Positions 1-6,739 are shown, numbered from the stretch's first letter. The stretch: 7,472 nt of DNA from an uncultured Flavobacteriales bacterium (GCA_946886545.1 CAMPIU010000142.1:1-7472); one strand, 5' to 3'. Made by a program: numbers and translations. Notes: generated by a model not told the origin, from the letters alone.

Positions 1-176
1 AATTACATTTTTTTTTGACTTAAACCACCTAATCGGTTTATTAATCCTGAAATAATGACCATTCGTCGATTAAACCAACTAAAAACTTAACATTCGGGAT
101 TTAAATATTTTGTTTTTTTAAGTTATTTTAGTAAAAAGATTTTCTATTCTTGTATTGATAAACGTATACTTCTACT
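1..176. other. AT-rich leader region before the solute-binding protein gene
   Basis: No gene is supported here. The stretch is strongly AT-rich with runs of T. It contains TTAAACCACCTAA at 20-32 and TTAAACCAACTAA at 70-82, a direct repeat with 12 of 13 bases identical and starts 50 bp apart. An inverted core, GGTTTA at 35-40, forms a 6-bp stem with TAAACC at 21-26. TATTCTTG at 145-152 matches the Bacteroidota -7 consensus TAnnTTTG at seven of eight positions, but I see no TTG at the right distance upstream, so the promoter position is not settled. Frame 1 is open for codons 1-54 only and is too short to call a gene tail. Confidence 0.5.
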
Positions 177-1895
177 ATGAAACTAGTTTCTGTATTTCTC
201 CTGATTCTTATACTTACATCTTGCAGTTCAGATAAAAAACAATTTGAATATGCCGGAGGAAGCTTTAAAATGGCTTTAGATAACACCCCTTCTACTTTTA
301 TTGCAAGAGAGGTAAATGATATTTATTCGTTTGAATTGCTTTCCCAGGTAATGGAGGGTTTGGTAAGCTTCAATGCCGATGATCTTTCACTTCAACCGCA
401 AATTGCTGAAAAGTGGAGCATTAACAGCGACGGGACCGTTTTCACATTTACAATCAGAGATGATGTCTACTTTCATGAGAACCCGGTGTTCGGATCAATG
501 GAGGACCGGAAACTGACTGTGGATGATGTCCTTTTCACTTTTGAAAAAGCGTGTAAACCGAATGCGGAGGGAAATCCTACGGCTGCTTATTTGTTCCTGC
601 TTGCAAACCAGGTAAAAGGAGCAAAAGAATATTACGAAGGGAAAGCAAAATCGATTAGTGGGATAAAAGTAAAGAAGAACAAGGTTGAAATTACACTGAT
701 TAATCCCGATCAAACGTATATCAATAAACTTGCGAATTTAAGTGCGAGCATTGTTTCCCGGAAAATTGTGGAGGCAGATAAAGAAACGGATGTTGTTGGA
801 ACAGGTCCTTTCTGTTTTACAAAGCCGACAGAAGAAGAAACGTATGTTTTGCTGAAAAACCAGGATTACTATATGGTTGACAATAAAGGAAATGCATTGC
901 CTTACCTGGATTCGGTTGTTTTTTATGTTCAGACAAGAAAGCTGGAACAACTGGAAATGTTTGAACAAGGCAAAACACTTTTAATCTCAGGTTTACCAAC
1001 TTCACGGATCACCGAAATGCTGGAAGGGCGTATTTCTGATTTTAATGCGCAGCCACCGCTGAAGGAATTGTATAATAATCCCTTGTTGACGACACAATAT
1101 TACTTCTTCAACATGAATGATCCGCGTTTCCGGGATGTCCGTGTCAGAAAGGCATTTAATTATGCAATTGACAGAAAGCGACTGGCCGACAATGTGCTTC
1201 GGAACCAATATTATGAATATGGAATTTATGGAATCACACCACCTATCAATTCCGTATTCAAAGGGTATAATTTCTCTGAGATTAAAAAATACGGTTACGA
1301 TTTCAATCCTGAACTGGCAAAGCAGTTATTGGCAGAAGCCGGTTATCCTGGCGGAAAAGGTTTCGGAAGTGTAGATCTACGCTTGGATATCAGTGACTTA
1401 AATACTGCCGTGGCGGAGGAATTGGCAGACCAGATTTATCAGACTTTGGGGATCAATGTAAATATTGACGGTTCGAATTTTGAGCAACGGAATGAAGACG
1501 GAAATATGGGAAGAGGAGATATGTTCCGTACCGCATGGGTTGCCGATTATTCCAGCCCGGAAACATTCCTTGGAAATTTTTATGGAAAATTAGTTCCGAA
1601 AGAGAAGGACATGCCGTCTAGTGGGAATCAATCCCGCTATGTAAACCCTTTATTTGACAAATACTTTGAACAAGGGCGTTCCGCAGATCAGAAGAGAAGG
1701 CTGGAATTGTTTTCAAAAGCTGAAATTGAGTTGATGAAAGATCCTCCGATTATCCCGCTTTGGTATGCAAACGATTTCACATTGAGCTATTCCCGTGTAC
1801 GCAACCTGAAGAATAATCCAATGGAATTTCTGGATTTGCGCAGAGTGTATATCAAAGAATGGACTAAGGAGGAATATTTGAAGTCTATTCAATAA
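177..1895 (+). CDS. Lipoprotein ABC-type solute-binding protein, family 5 (peptide/OppA-DppA-like)
   Basis: This 572-aa protein is an extracellular solute-binding protein of the SBP_bac_5 family, whose members deliver oligopeptides, dipeptides or similar ligands to an ABC importer. A lipoprotein signal ends in LTSC with the lipidated Cys at residue 16, so the protein should be membrane-tethered on the periplasmic side. Family features appear in order: the N-terminal lobe (about 54-124) with GTVFTFTIRDDVYFH at 86-100 and LTVDDVLFTFEK at 113-124; GTGPF at 208-212; the hinge-region motif VRVRKAFNYAIDR at 321-333; LLAEAGYPGG at 384-393; WVADYSSPETFL at 454-465; and a C-terminal segment ending near residue 562. 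The length is typical and the start is fixed by the signal peptide. No permease or ATPase gene accompanies it; the next gene, 30 nt downstream, encodes a TonB-dependent receptor. The ligand cannot be read from the sequence. Confidence 0.94.
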   Translation: MKLVSVFLLILILTSCSSDKKQFEYAGGSFKMALDNTPSTFIAREVNDIYSFELLSQVMEGLVSFNADDLSLQPQIAEKWSINSDGTVFTFTIRDDVYFHENPVFGSMEDRKLTVDDVLFTFEKACKPNAEGNPTAAYLFLLANQVKGAKEYYEGKAKSISGIKVKKNKVEITLINPDQTYINKLANLSASIVSRKIVEADKETDVVGTGPFCFTKPTEEETYVLLKNQDYYMVDNKGNALPYLDSVVFYVQTRKLEQLEMFEQGKTLLISGLPTSRITEMLEGRISDFNAQPPLKELYNNPLLTTQYYFFNMNDPRFRDVRVRKAFNYAIDRKRLADNVLRNQYYEYGIYGITPPINSVFKGYNFSEIKKYGYDFNPELAKQLLAEAGYPGGKGFGSVDLRLDISDLNTAVAEELADQIYQTLGINVNIDGSNFEQRNEDGNMGRGDMFRTAWVADYSSPETFLGNFYGKLVPKEKDMPSSGNQSRYVNPLFDKYFEQGRSADQKRRLELFSKAEIELMKDPPIIPLWYANDFTLSYSRVRNLKNNPMEFLDLRRVYIKEWTKEEYLKSIQ

Positions 1896-1906
1896 GTGTA
1901 TATTTA
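1878..1906 (+). promoter_or_regulatory. Candidate Bacteroidota-type promoter before the TonB-dependent receptor
   Basis: TTTG ends at 1880 and TATATTTA spans 1899-1906, an 18-bp spacer. This fits the TTG / TAnnTTTG promoter known in Bacteroidota, with one mismatch at the last base. It would place the transcription start about 10-15 nt before the ATG at 1926. The -33 element lies inside the end of the upstream gene. GTATAT (1898-1903) and ATATAC (1913-1918) also form a weak 6-bp inverted repeat over the same region, which could instead be a weak operator or hairpin. If the promoter is not used, the receptor is simply cotranscribed with the gene before it. Confidence 0.35.
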
Positions 1907-1925
1907 CCCCTGATATACTCAAAGA

Positions 1926-4370
1926 ATGAAAACTATCCTCACCGTATTGTTTTGCGTGTTTGTATCCCATTTAATCGCGCAACCAACCCAAACTGTCCGG
2001 GGTACAGTTTTGGATTCCGAATCGGATTTTCCGGTTTTTGGGGCACAGGTGATTCTTACTCTTTCCGATAGTTTGAAACTAAAAGCCATGACCAATGACG
2101 ATGGCGTTTTTGAGTTTTTGAATGTGCCTGTGGGGAAATACCCTTTATTGATCAAGTCTTCCGTTTATGAAAACTATGCCAATTCCGTGGAAGTAAATTC
2201 CGGGAGGCAGACTGTTTTGGAGATTAAGGTGAAGGAACGCATCAGCGAAGTGGAGGAAGTGGTCGTTACAGCTCAAAAACCCGGAGAGGTGAAAAATGAA
2301 ATGGCAACTGTTTCTGCCCAACAGTTTTCGGTTGAAGAAACGGAACGCTACGCCGGATCGCGTGGAGACCCGGCCAGGATGGCAAGTAATTTTGCCGGAG
2401 TTCAGGGCGCTGATGATTCACGGAATGATATCGTAGTCCGTGGGAATTCACCGCTTGGGATTGTTTACAAAGTAGAAGGAATAGACATTCCGAATCCATC
2501 ACATTTCTCCGTTTCAGGGAGTTCCGGCGGACCGGTTTCGATTATCAACAACAAAAGTTTAGCGAATTCGGACTTCTTTATGTCTGCTTTTCCTGCCGAA
2601 TATGGAAATTCCGTATCCGGTGTCTTCGATTTGAAATTGCGTAACGGAAATACAAAACAACACGAATTTACAGGTCAGTTCGGTTTTTTGGGAACGGAAG
2701 TTTTAGCAGAAGGCCCCCTGAGTAAAAAATCAAATGCGAGCTATTTGATCATGGGCCGTTATTCTACCTTGAGCTTATTTCAATTTATGGGGATTCGCAT
2801 TGGAACAGATGCGGTTCCGGTTTATGGAGACGGTGCTTTCAAATTCAATTTCCCTTTGAAAAGAGGAGGCCAACTTTCTCTTTGGGGAATGGGGGGAAAG
2901 AGCGATATCAAGATTATGGTTTCCGAACAAACTGAATATACAAAGGAGCTATACGGAGAAGGTGATCGCGACCAATATTTCGGGACAGGGATGGCTGTTG
3001 CCGGTTTGACCTACAAGAAATCACTTTCCGAGCGCACTTTCCTGACAACAACTTTCTCCGGAAGTATCGAAAACCAGCATTCGCATCATGATTTATTGAA
3101 CCGCTCTTTGGATACGACTTATGAAGGAGGCGAAACCAAGGTTACGATTCGTGTGGACAGTATTTACCGGATTATGGGTTATGATTTCAACATTTCGAAG
3201 TATTCGGGAATGTTCAGTATTAATCACAAAATTGGAAAACAGCATGTTATTAAAGCAGGTTTAAACGCAGATGTCCTTACATTTAATATGAGAGACAGCG
3301 TTTTAAATACTGCAGGAACACAATTTATCAATCGCTGGGATTATAAAGGCCAGGGAGGAGTGTTAATTCAACCTTTCTTCCAGTGGAAATACCGGATCAC
3401 CGAAACGATGGATTTCACAGCCGGATTGCATGCGCAGTATTATTCATTCAGCAATTCGATTAGTCCGGTTGAGCCCCGTTTGGGATGGAAATGGGCTATG
3501 AAAGGAAATCAAAAAATATTTGCGGGAGCGGGATTACATAGCCAAACACAACCTTATTACACTTATACTTATCATTTGGACGATCCATCCGGAAGGAGGG
3601 TTTACCACAACAGGAAGATGGGCTTCACCAAATCAATGCATTCCGCATTGGGCTACGAAAGAAATTTCAAAAAAGGATTCCAGTTCAAAACCGAAGTTTA
3701 TTACCAATACCTGTATGAAGTTCCGGTAACGGTTCAGCCGTCTTCCTTTTCCATGATCAATCAGGGAAGCGGATTCGCACGTTTCTTCCCGGATACTTTG
3801 AAGAATACCGGAACGGGAGTCAACTACGGATTGGAATTAACGCTTCAGAAGTTCTTCGACAAAAGCTTTTACATCCTGACAACCGTTTCGATCTACGACA
3901 GCAAGTATAAAGGAAGTGACGGAATTGAGCGAAATACCAGCTACAATGGATTGTATACCGCCAATATCCTGTTCGGAAAGGAATTCAAACTGGGGCAGAA
4001 ACACACGATTGGTTTGGGAGGAAAGATAACAGTTGCCGGAGGTAAGCGTTACGGCTACATCAATTTGGCTGAAACAAGTACACAGAAAGAATTGATATTT
4101 AGTGATTCCCTGTTCAATACCCGTCAATTCAAAGATTACTTCCGTGCGGATTTAAAGATCAGCTGGAAAATGAATGCACGCAAGGTAACGCATGAGATTG
4201 GTTTGGACCTGGTGAATATTTTAAACACCCGAAATATTTTAGGTTTGGCTTACGCGCCTGATTTGGCAGATCCAAGTAAAGAACCTTTGGCAGAAAAAAC
4301 GCAATTGGGTTTCCTTCCGATCTTTTATTATCGTATCAGTTTTAAACTGGCGGGCGGTAAGAAAGAGTAA
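1926..4370 (+). CDS. TonB-dependent receptor with N-terminal CarboxypepD_reg-like domain
   Basis: This 814-aa outer-membrane receptor should import or sense a ligand using energy from TonB-ExbBD. A signal peptide covers residues 1-19, with cleavage likely after IAQ. A carboxypeptidase-regulatory-like beta domain follows at about 22-105 (VRGTVLDSESDFPVFGAQV at 24-42). The linker ISEVEEVVVTAQ at 106-117 resembles the usual Bacteroidota junction before the plug. The plug runs from about 125 to 240, with VRGNSPLGIVYKVEGIDIPN at 171-190, a Gly/Ser-rich segment at 197-203 and AFPAEYGNSVSGVFDLKLRN at 221-240. The rest (about 245-806) is rich in alternating aromatic strands typical of a 22-strand barrel, and the final strand is YYRISFKLA with a short charged tail, GGKKE. 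There is no SusD-like partner, so it is not a classical SusCD pair. Its close spacing to the solute-binding protein gene suggests a shared ligand; that link is inferred. Confidence 0.94.
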   Translation: MKTILTVLFCVFVSHLIAQPTQTVRGTVLDSESDFPVFGAQVILTLSDSLKLKAMTNDDGVFEFLNVPVGKYPLLIKSSVYENYANSVEVNSGRQTVLEIKVKERISEVEEVVVTAQKPGEVKNEMATVSAQQFSVEETERYAGSRGDPARMASNFAGVQGADDSRNDIVVRGNSPLGIVYKVEGIDIPNPSHFSVSGSSGGPVSIINNKSLANSDFFMSAFPAEYGNSVSGVFDLKLRNGNTKQHEFTGQFGFLGTEVLAEGPLSKKSNASYLIMGRYSTLSLFQFMGIRIGTDAVPVYGDGAFKFNFPLKRGGQLSLWGMGGKSDIKIMVSEQTEYTKELYGEGDRDQYFGTGMAVAGLTYKKSLSERTFLTTTFSGSIENQHSHHDLLNRSLDTTYEGGETKVTIRVDSIYRIMGYDFNISKYSGMFSINHKIGKQHVIKAGLNADVLTFNMRDSVLNTAGTQFINRWDYKGQGGVLIQPFFQWKYRITETMDFTAGLHAQYYSFSNSISPVEPRLGWKWAMKGNQKIFAGAGLHSQTQPYYTYTYHLDDPSGRRVYHNRKMGFTKSMHSALGYERNFKKGFQFKTEVYYQYLYEVPVTVQPSSFSMINQGSGFARFFPDTLKNTGTGVNYGLELTLQKFFDKSFYILTTVSIYDSKYKGSDGIERNTSYNGLYTANILFGKEFKLGQKHTIGLGGKITVAGGKRYGYINLAETSTQKELIFSDSLFNTRQFKDYFRADLKISWKMNARKVTHEIGLDLVNILNTRNILGLAYAPDLADPSKEPLAEKTQLGFLPIFYYRISFKLAGGKKE

Positions 4371-4382
4371 TTCAAAATGCAA

Positions 4383-4398
4383 TCCCGATAGCTCGGGA
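4383..4398 (+). terminator. Hairpin after the receptor gene, possible terminator or palindromic repeat
   Basis: TCCCGA (4383-4388) and TCGGGA (4393-4398) form a 6-bp GC-rich stem with loop TAGC, 12 nt after the receptor stop codon. No clear T-run follows, so it is not a textbook intrinsic terminator. From memory, palindromes of the TCCCGATAGC...TCGGGA type recur between genes in Bacteroidota, so this may be a copy of such a repeat. Confidence 0.45.
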
Positions 4399-4430
4399 GC
4401 AAATTCATAGACTTTGTTATTCTGGATTTT

Positions 4431-4460
4431 TTTGACGTAATTCCGCAATATTACGTCCAA
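4431..4460. promoter_or_regulatory. 11-bp inverted repeat just upstream of the lipoprotein gene
   Basis: TTTGACGTAAT (4431-4441) and ATTACGTCCAA (4450-4460) are inverted copies with one mismatch, the inner 8 bp being perfect, separated by 8 bp. The dyad ends 9 nt before the ATG at 4470. The lack of a following T-run argues against a terminator. Its position suits an operator or a leader hairpin. A TTTG at 4413-4416 lies 21 bp before TAATTCCG (4438-4445), a two-mismatch -7 candidate inside the dyad, which would fit repression by promoter occlusion. That reading is inferred. Confidence 0.5.
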
Positions 4461-4469
4461 CTATCAAAA

Positions 4470-5213
4470 ATGAGTAGAAAAGCGAAATGGATTTACGGAT
4501 TATTGGTTCTTGCACTAATTCTTTCCTGTAACAGTCCCAAACGGCAGAAGAAGATCAATGACGGCAAACTCTTTGAGAAGCTAAGGGAAGACAGGGGTTA
4601 TTTGAATGCCGAAGAACTGCAAAGACTGGATTATAATTTTTCCTTAAAAGCCCTCGATAAATACGACTTTTCCGGTTACGATGAAGAAGATACACTGGCT
4701 TATTTTGTGAGGTCAGGAGATTATCTGTGGATCGCGAGTTGTTATTTGGGAGAAGATGCAGATCCTAATCCTTTCTTTTGTTTGAAGGAAGCAGAAGAAC
4801 ATAGCTTCAAAATGATGCGGCAAGGAATTATCCCGGCACTGAACGGTGAATGTTCCTACGAGTTAGAGAAACTACTGGTTTTAGCAGGTAATTATGTATT
4901 TGTTTCACAGAAATCGAGTGGAAGAGGGTATTGTGATGATTCACCTCTGGTTTTCACTACTGATGGAAAACCTGTTCGCAAAAGCGGTAGTCAATTTCAT
5001 TTTGTTTCCAGGAATTGTGGAGAAGGGATTGATCAGGTTCTTTGTTTCACAAGAGATTTTACTTATAAAGTAGACAAATCTGTCCTGTTGGTTCATGTCA
5101 AAGAAAAGCAAATGGATGAAGAAATAGAACAGGAAATCTCCAGGCGAAGCTTTGATCTGAGATTCGATGTAAGGAATCATACGATCTCTTTCCAGGATAC
5201 ACTTTTCAGGTAG
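4470..5213 (+). CDS. Cysteine-rich lipoprotein of unknown function
   Basis: I do not recognise a family for this 247-aa protein. Residues 1-20 form a lipoprotein signal: basic start (RKAK), hydrophobic core (WIYGLLVLALIL) and lipobox ILSC, with the lipidated Cys at 20. The mature part is largely charged and mixed alpha/beta and has no further membrane segment, so it should sit tethered to a membrane facing the periplasm or the surface. It has six more cysteines (91, 104, 128, 155, 183, 192), an even number that would allow three disulfides. The C-terminal half (139-210) reads as alternating beta strands. The start is fixed by the signal peptide. It is separated from the receptor gene by 99 nt containing a hairpin and a dyad, so it probably has its own control. 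Its TAG stop lies inside the palindrome shared with the convergent gene. Confidence 0.86.
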   Translation: MSRKAKWIYGLLVLALILSCNSPKRQKKINDGKLFEKLREDRGYLNAEELQRLDYNFSLKALDKYDFSGYDEEDTLAYFVRSGDYLWIASCYLGEDADPNPFFCLKEAEEHSFKMMRQGIIPALNGECSYELEKLLVLAGNYVFVSQKSSGRGYCDDSPLVFTTDGKPVRKSGSQFHFVSRNCGEGIDQVLCFTRDFTYKVDKSVLLVHVKEKQMDEEIEQEISRRSFDLRFDVRNHTISFQDTLFR

Positions 5214-5237
5214 GTAGGCGATTAATTGCGTACCTAC
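5210..5237. terminator. Palindrome holding both stop codons of a convergent gene pair; likely bidirectional terminator
   Basis: GTAGGTA (5210-5216) pairs with TACCTAC (5231-5237). After one mismatch the stem can continue with 5218-5221 against 5226-5229, including one G-T pair. The TAG stop of the + strand gene (5211-5213) and the TAG stop of the minus strand gene (5236-5234) sit at mirror positions in the two arms. The length is 28 bp, the same as the perfect palindrome at 7438-7465, and 22 of 28 bases agree by eye, so it may be a diverged copy of that repeat. T-runs are weak on both sides. Confidence 0.55.
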
Positions 5238-5824
5238 TTCATCCGCAACCAGCCCAGAATCCTGGAATTGTCAATTTCCCATAACCCGTCATTCAATTCC
5301 AAGTCATATACATCTCGCGGGTGATCGGGATTTCCTGCATTTTGCTGGATGATCTCTATTTCATCGTCTGTAACCCCGGAAACGATCACTACATGTCCGT
5401 ATTCATTAGTCCAGGTAGCATCCATAATGATCAAATCTCCGACCTGAGGTTTACTTTTGCTAGGATTGGTGTATTGGATCAGATCTCTGTCTGCGTTCAA
5501 TTCTCCGTCCTTCAGGGTTTTATTAAAGAAGTCAATCGCATTTCCATAAGCATTCGGCATTTTGTGTTTGTAATACTCGTAATAATAGCGTTTCACAAAT
5601 TCTACACACTGGTATCTTAACCCGATATTGTAGCCGTCGGGAGCTGTATTTCTTCCGCTAACGTTTCCCATTCCGCCATTGTAATACACAACTACGTGAT
5701 TTAAACTGTCCAGACGTTCACCAATTACATAAGTACGGCTTGGCTGTTCATTTTTCTTGTAAAGAAACAAAACGAGGGCACTTGTGGCAATAAGAATAAA
5801 GAAGAGCAGGAGTATTTTTTTCAT
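5234..5824 (-). CDS. Membrane-anchored CHAP-domain amidase/peptidase
   Basis: This 196-aa protein has one N-terminal hydrophobic segment (residues 4-22, no clear cleavage site, so probably a signal anchor) followed by a CHAP domain at about 45-195. CHAP enzymes are papain-like Cys/His hydrolases that cut amide bonds, mostly in peptidoglycan and in some relatives in glutathionylspermidine. The expected catalytic Cys is C73 in YQCVEFVKRYY, the His is H144 in YGHVVIVSG, and the third position falls in EIIQQN (157-162), where Q160 or N162 replaces the Glu seen in some members. The motif KPQVGDLIIMD (125-135) is the usual strand before the His. It should act in the periplasm, most likely on the cell wall. 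The gene begins 3 nt after the stop of the DUF1990 gene, so the two are surely cotranscribed. Confidence 0.9.
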   Translation of the reverse strand: MKKILLLFFILIATSALVLFLYKKNEQPSRTYVIGERLDSLNHVVVYYNGGMGNVSGRNTAPDGYNIGLRYQCVEFVKRYYYEYYKHKMPNAYGNAIDFFNKTLKDGELNADRDLIQYTNPSKSKPQVGDLIIMDATWTNEYGHVVIVSGVTDDEIEIIQQNAGNPDHPRDVYDLELNDGLWEIDNSRILGWLRMK

Positions 5825-5827
5825 TGC

Positions 5828-6403
5828 TTAAAGGGATTTGGTTTCGATCATTTTTTTGACGTTTTTCAATGCTTTTTGGGTACAATAAGTTTGATAGGGA
5901 ATGGAAAAAACAGGACCAAGTAAGCGCGTGAAGAAATTTCCCGGTTTAGAAAAGGTCTGAATTTTGAAAATGACTTTCCCATCCCGTTCTTCCAGGAGGA
6001 AATAAGAAATGCCGCATTCCACATGTCCGTTCAGGGTTTCGTAACTGAATCCGCATCTTTTTTCTTCATTGATCACTTCTTTGATCCGTACTCCGAAAAG
6101 TGCTTTTTGAGAAAATTTCGGTATCGGCGGAAGGTAAACCTGCTGCAGAATGGTATCGCCCTCTCTGATCCTTCTTTGTTCGTCTCTCCATTGCGGATAG
6201 CCTGAGAGAATGTTTTCGGGAAAAATCCGGTAATCGAAGAAGAATGCTAAATCCAATTCTTTCAGACCGGAACAAGTATGAATTTCAATAAAGCTGACTT
6301 TCTCTATCAACTGACTTTTTTCGTAGTTCATTACAGGAACTTTTTTGAGTTCTTCCAAATACTTTTTGAACTGATTCTTTTGATTAAAGAAAGCGATTTT
6401 CAC
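5828..6403 (-). CDS. DUF1990 family protein (SRPBCC-like fold)
   Basis: The C-terminal two thirds match the DUF1990 family by eye. With the GTG start at 6403 (191 aa) the markers are DYRIFP at 57-62, GDTILQQVYLPPIPKF at 82-97, GFSYETLNGHVECGISYF at 118-135 and IQTFSKPGNFFTRLLGPV at 148-165. The family has no settled biochemical role; an SRPBCC-like ligand-binding fold is plausible. The start is uncertain. The frame stays open upstream to a TTG at 6445 (205 aa), and an internal ATG at 6331 would give 167 aa. I favour GTG at 6403 because it leaves room for a minus-strand promoter candidate, TTG-N16-TAACTTTA, just upstream. There is no signal peptide or membrane segment, so the protein is probably cytoplasmic. 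It is the first gene of a two-gene unit with the CHAP protein. Confidence 0.85.
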   Translation of the reverse strand: MKIAFFNQKNQFKKYLEELKKVPVMNYEKSQLIEKVSFIEIHTCSGLKELDLAFFFDYRIFPENILSGYPQWRDEQRRIREGDTILQQVYLPPIPKFSQKALFGVRIKEVINEEKRCGFSYETLNGHVECGISYFLLEERDGKVIFKIQTFSKPGNFFTRLLGPVFSIPYQTYCTQKALKNVKKMIETKSL

Positions 6404-6418
6404 GGTCGAGAATTTGTG

Positions 6419-6445
6419 TAAAGTTAACTCACAAACGAATACCAA
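6419..6445 (-). promoter_or_regulatory. Candidate promoter for the DUF1990-CHAP unit
   Basis: On the minus strand TTG at 6445-6443 is followed after 16 nt by TAACTTTA (6426-6419), one mismatch from TAnnTTTG. The box ends 15 nt before the GTG at 6403. The 16-bp spacer is slightly short, and TTG followed by an AT-rich octamer can occur by chance, so this is only a candidate. If real, it excludes the TTG at 6445 as the start codon. Confidence 0.3.
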
Positions 6446-6466
6446 GCTTAATATCTAGATTCTCCG

Positions 6467-6474
6467 TAATTTTG
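6467..6474 (+). promoter_or_regulatory. Perfect -7 box (TAATTTTG) immediately before ywbE
   Basis: TAATTTTG matches TAnnTTTG at all fixed positions and ends 4 nt before the ATG at 6479. No TTG is visible at the expected -33 position. If used, transcription would begin at or within a few bases of the ATG, giving a leaderless message. Confidence 0.35.
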
Positions 6475-6478
6475 GATC

Positions 6479-6682
6479 ATGAAACCAGAACGAAAAGATA
6501 TCAAACCGGGAATGCTGGTGTTGTTTGTTCAAAAGAAGCATCAGGCAACAGGAGAACTGACGGAAGGAATTGTGAAATCCTTACTCACAAGCGCCCCGTC
6601 ACACCCGCATGGGATCAAGATCATGACCGTCGATAAATTGGTGGGAAGGGTTGTAGAAATTGTGGATTCCGAGGTTGATTGA
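6479..6682 (+). CDS. ywbE: YwbE family protein
   Basis: This 67-aa protein matches the small YwbE family (DUF2196) along its whole length. Diagnostic parts are IKPGMLVLFVQKKHQATGEL at 8-27, LTEGIVKSLLT at 27-37, SHPHGIKI at 41-48 and the closing VGRVVEIV at 55-62. Family members are about 60-70 aa, so the ATG at 6479 is the right start. The biochemical function is not established; the compact beta-rich pattern with Lys/Arg and the HPHGIK motif would suit a small SH3- or KOW-like fold, which is inferred. It has no signal peptide and should be cytoplasmic. The gene stands alone, divergent from the DUF1990 unit, and is followed by a palindromic repeat and a clear intrinsic terminator. Confidence 0.95.
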   Translation: MKPERKDIKPGMLVLFVQKKHQATGELTEGIVKSLLTSAPSHPHGIKIMTVDKLVGRVVEIVDSEVD

Positions 6683-6686
6683 ATTG

Positions 6687-6719
6687 TATAAAAACACGTA
6701 TGGGGGCGGTTAACCCATA
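6687..6719. repeat. Palindromic repeat copy with TATAAAAACACGTA flank
   Basis: TATAAAAACACGTA (6687-6700) is identical to 7427-7440 and in both places runs directly into a G-rich palindrome. Here the palindrome is degenerate: TATGGG (6699-6704) pairs with CCCATA (6714-6719). Read on the minus strand, the hairpin is followed by CGTG and TTTTT, a terminator-like arrangement downstream of the 6898-7413 gene. It starts 4 nt after the ywbE stop. Confidence 0.7.
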
Positions 6720-6739
6720 ATTTGCATCCATTATTATTT

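Noticed and set aside
15..43. Sigma-70-like promoter TTGACT-N17-TTATTA
   Set aside because: The -10 match is poor and Bacteroidota do not use this consensus.
1..54. Possible C-terminal tail of an upstream gene in frame 1
   Set aside because: Only 17 codons through a poly-T stretch before a stop; composition looks intergenic.
495..713. Minus-strand open frame inside the solute-binding protein gene
   Set aside because: It lies wholly within a well-supported gene on the other strand and shows no family pattern; the same holds for the frames at 738-968, 1002-1208 and 1713-1970.
2881..2900. G-run in the receptor gene as a phase-variation tract
   Set aside because: The run is only six G and the frame is intact; it is too short to suggest slippage.
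3837..4127. Minus-strand open frame of 96 codons inside the receptor gene
   Set aside because: It is antisense to conserved barrel sequence, with no start context or recognisable domain.
5321..5620. Plus-strand open frame of 99 codons opposite the CHAP gene
   Set aside because: It overlaps the catalytic region of a clear CHAP protein on the other strand and has no family signal.
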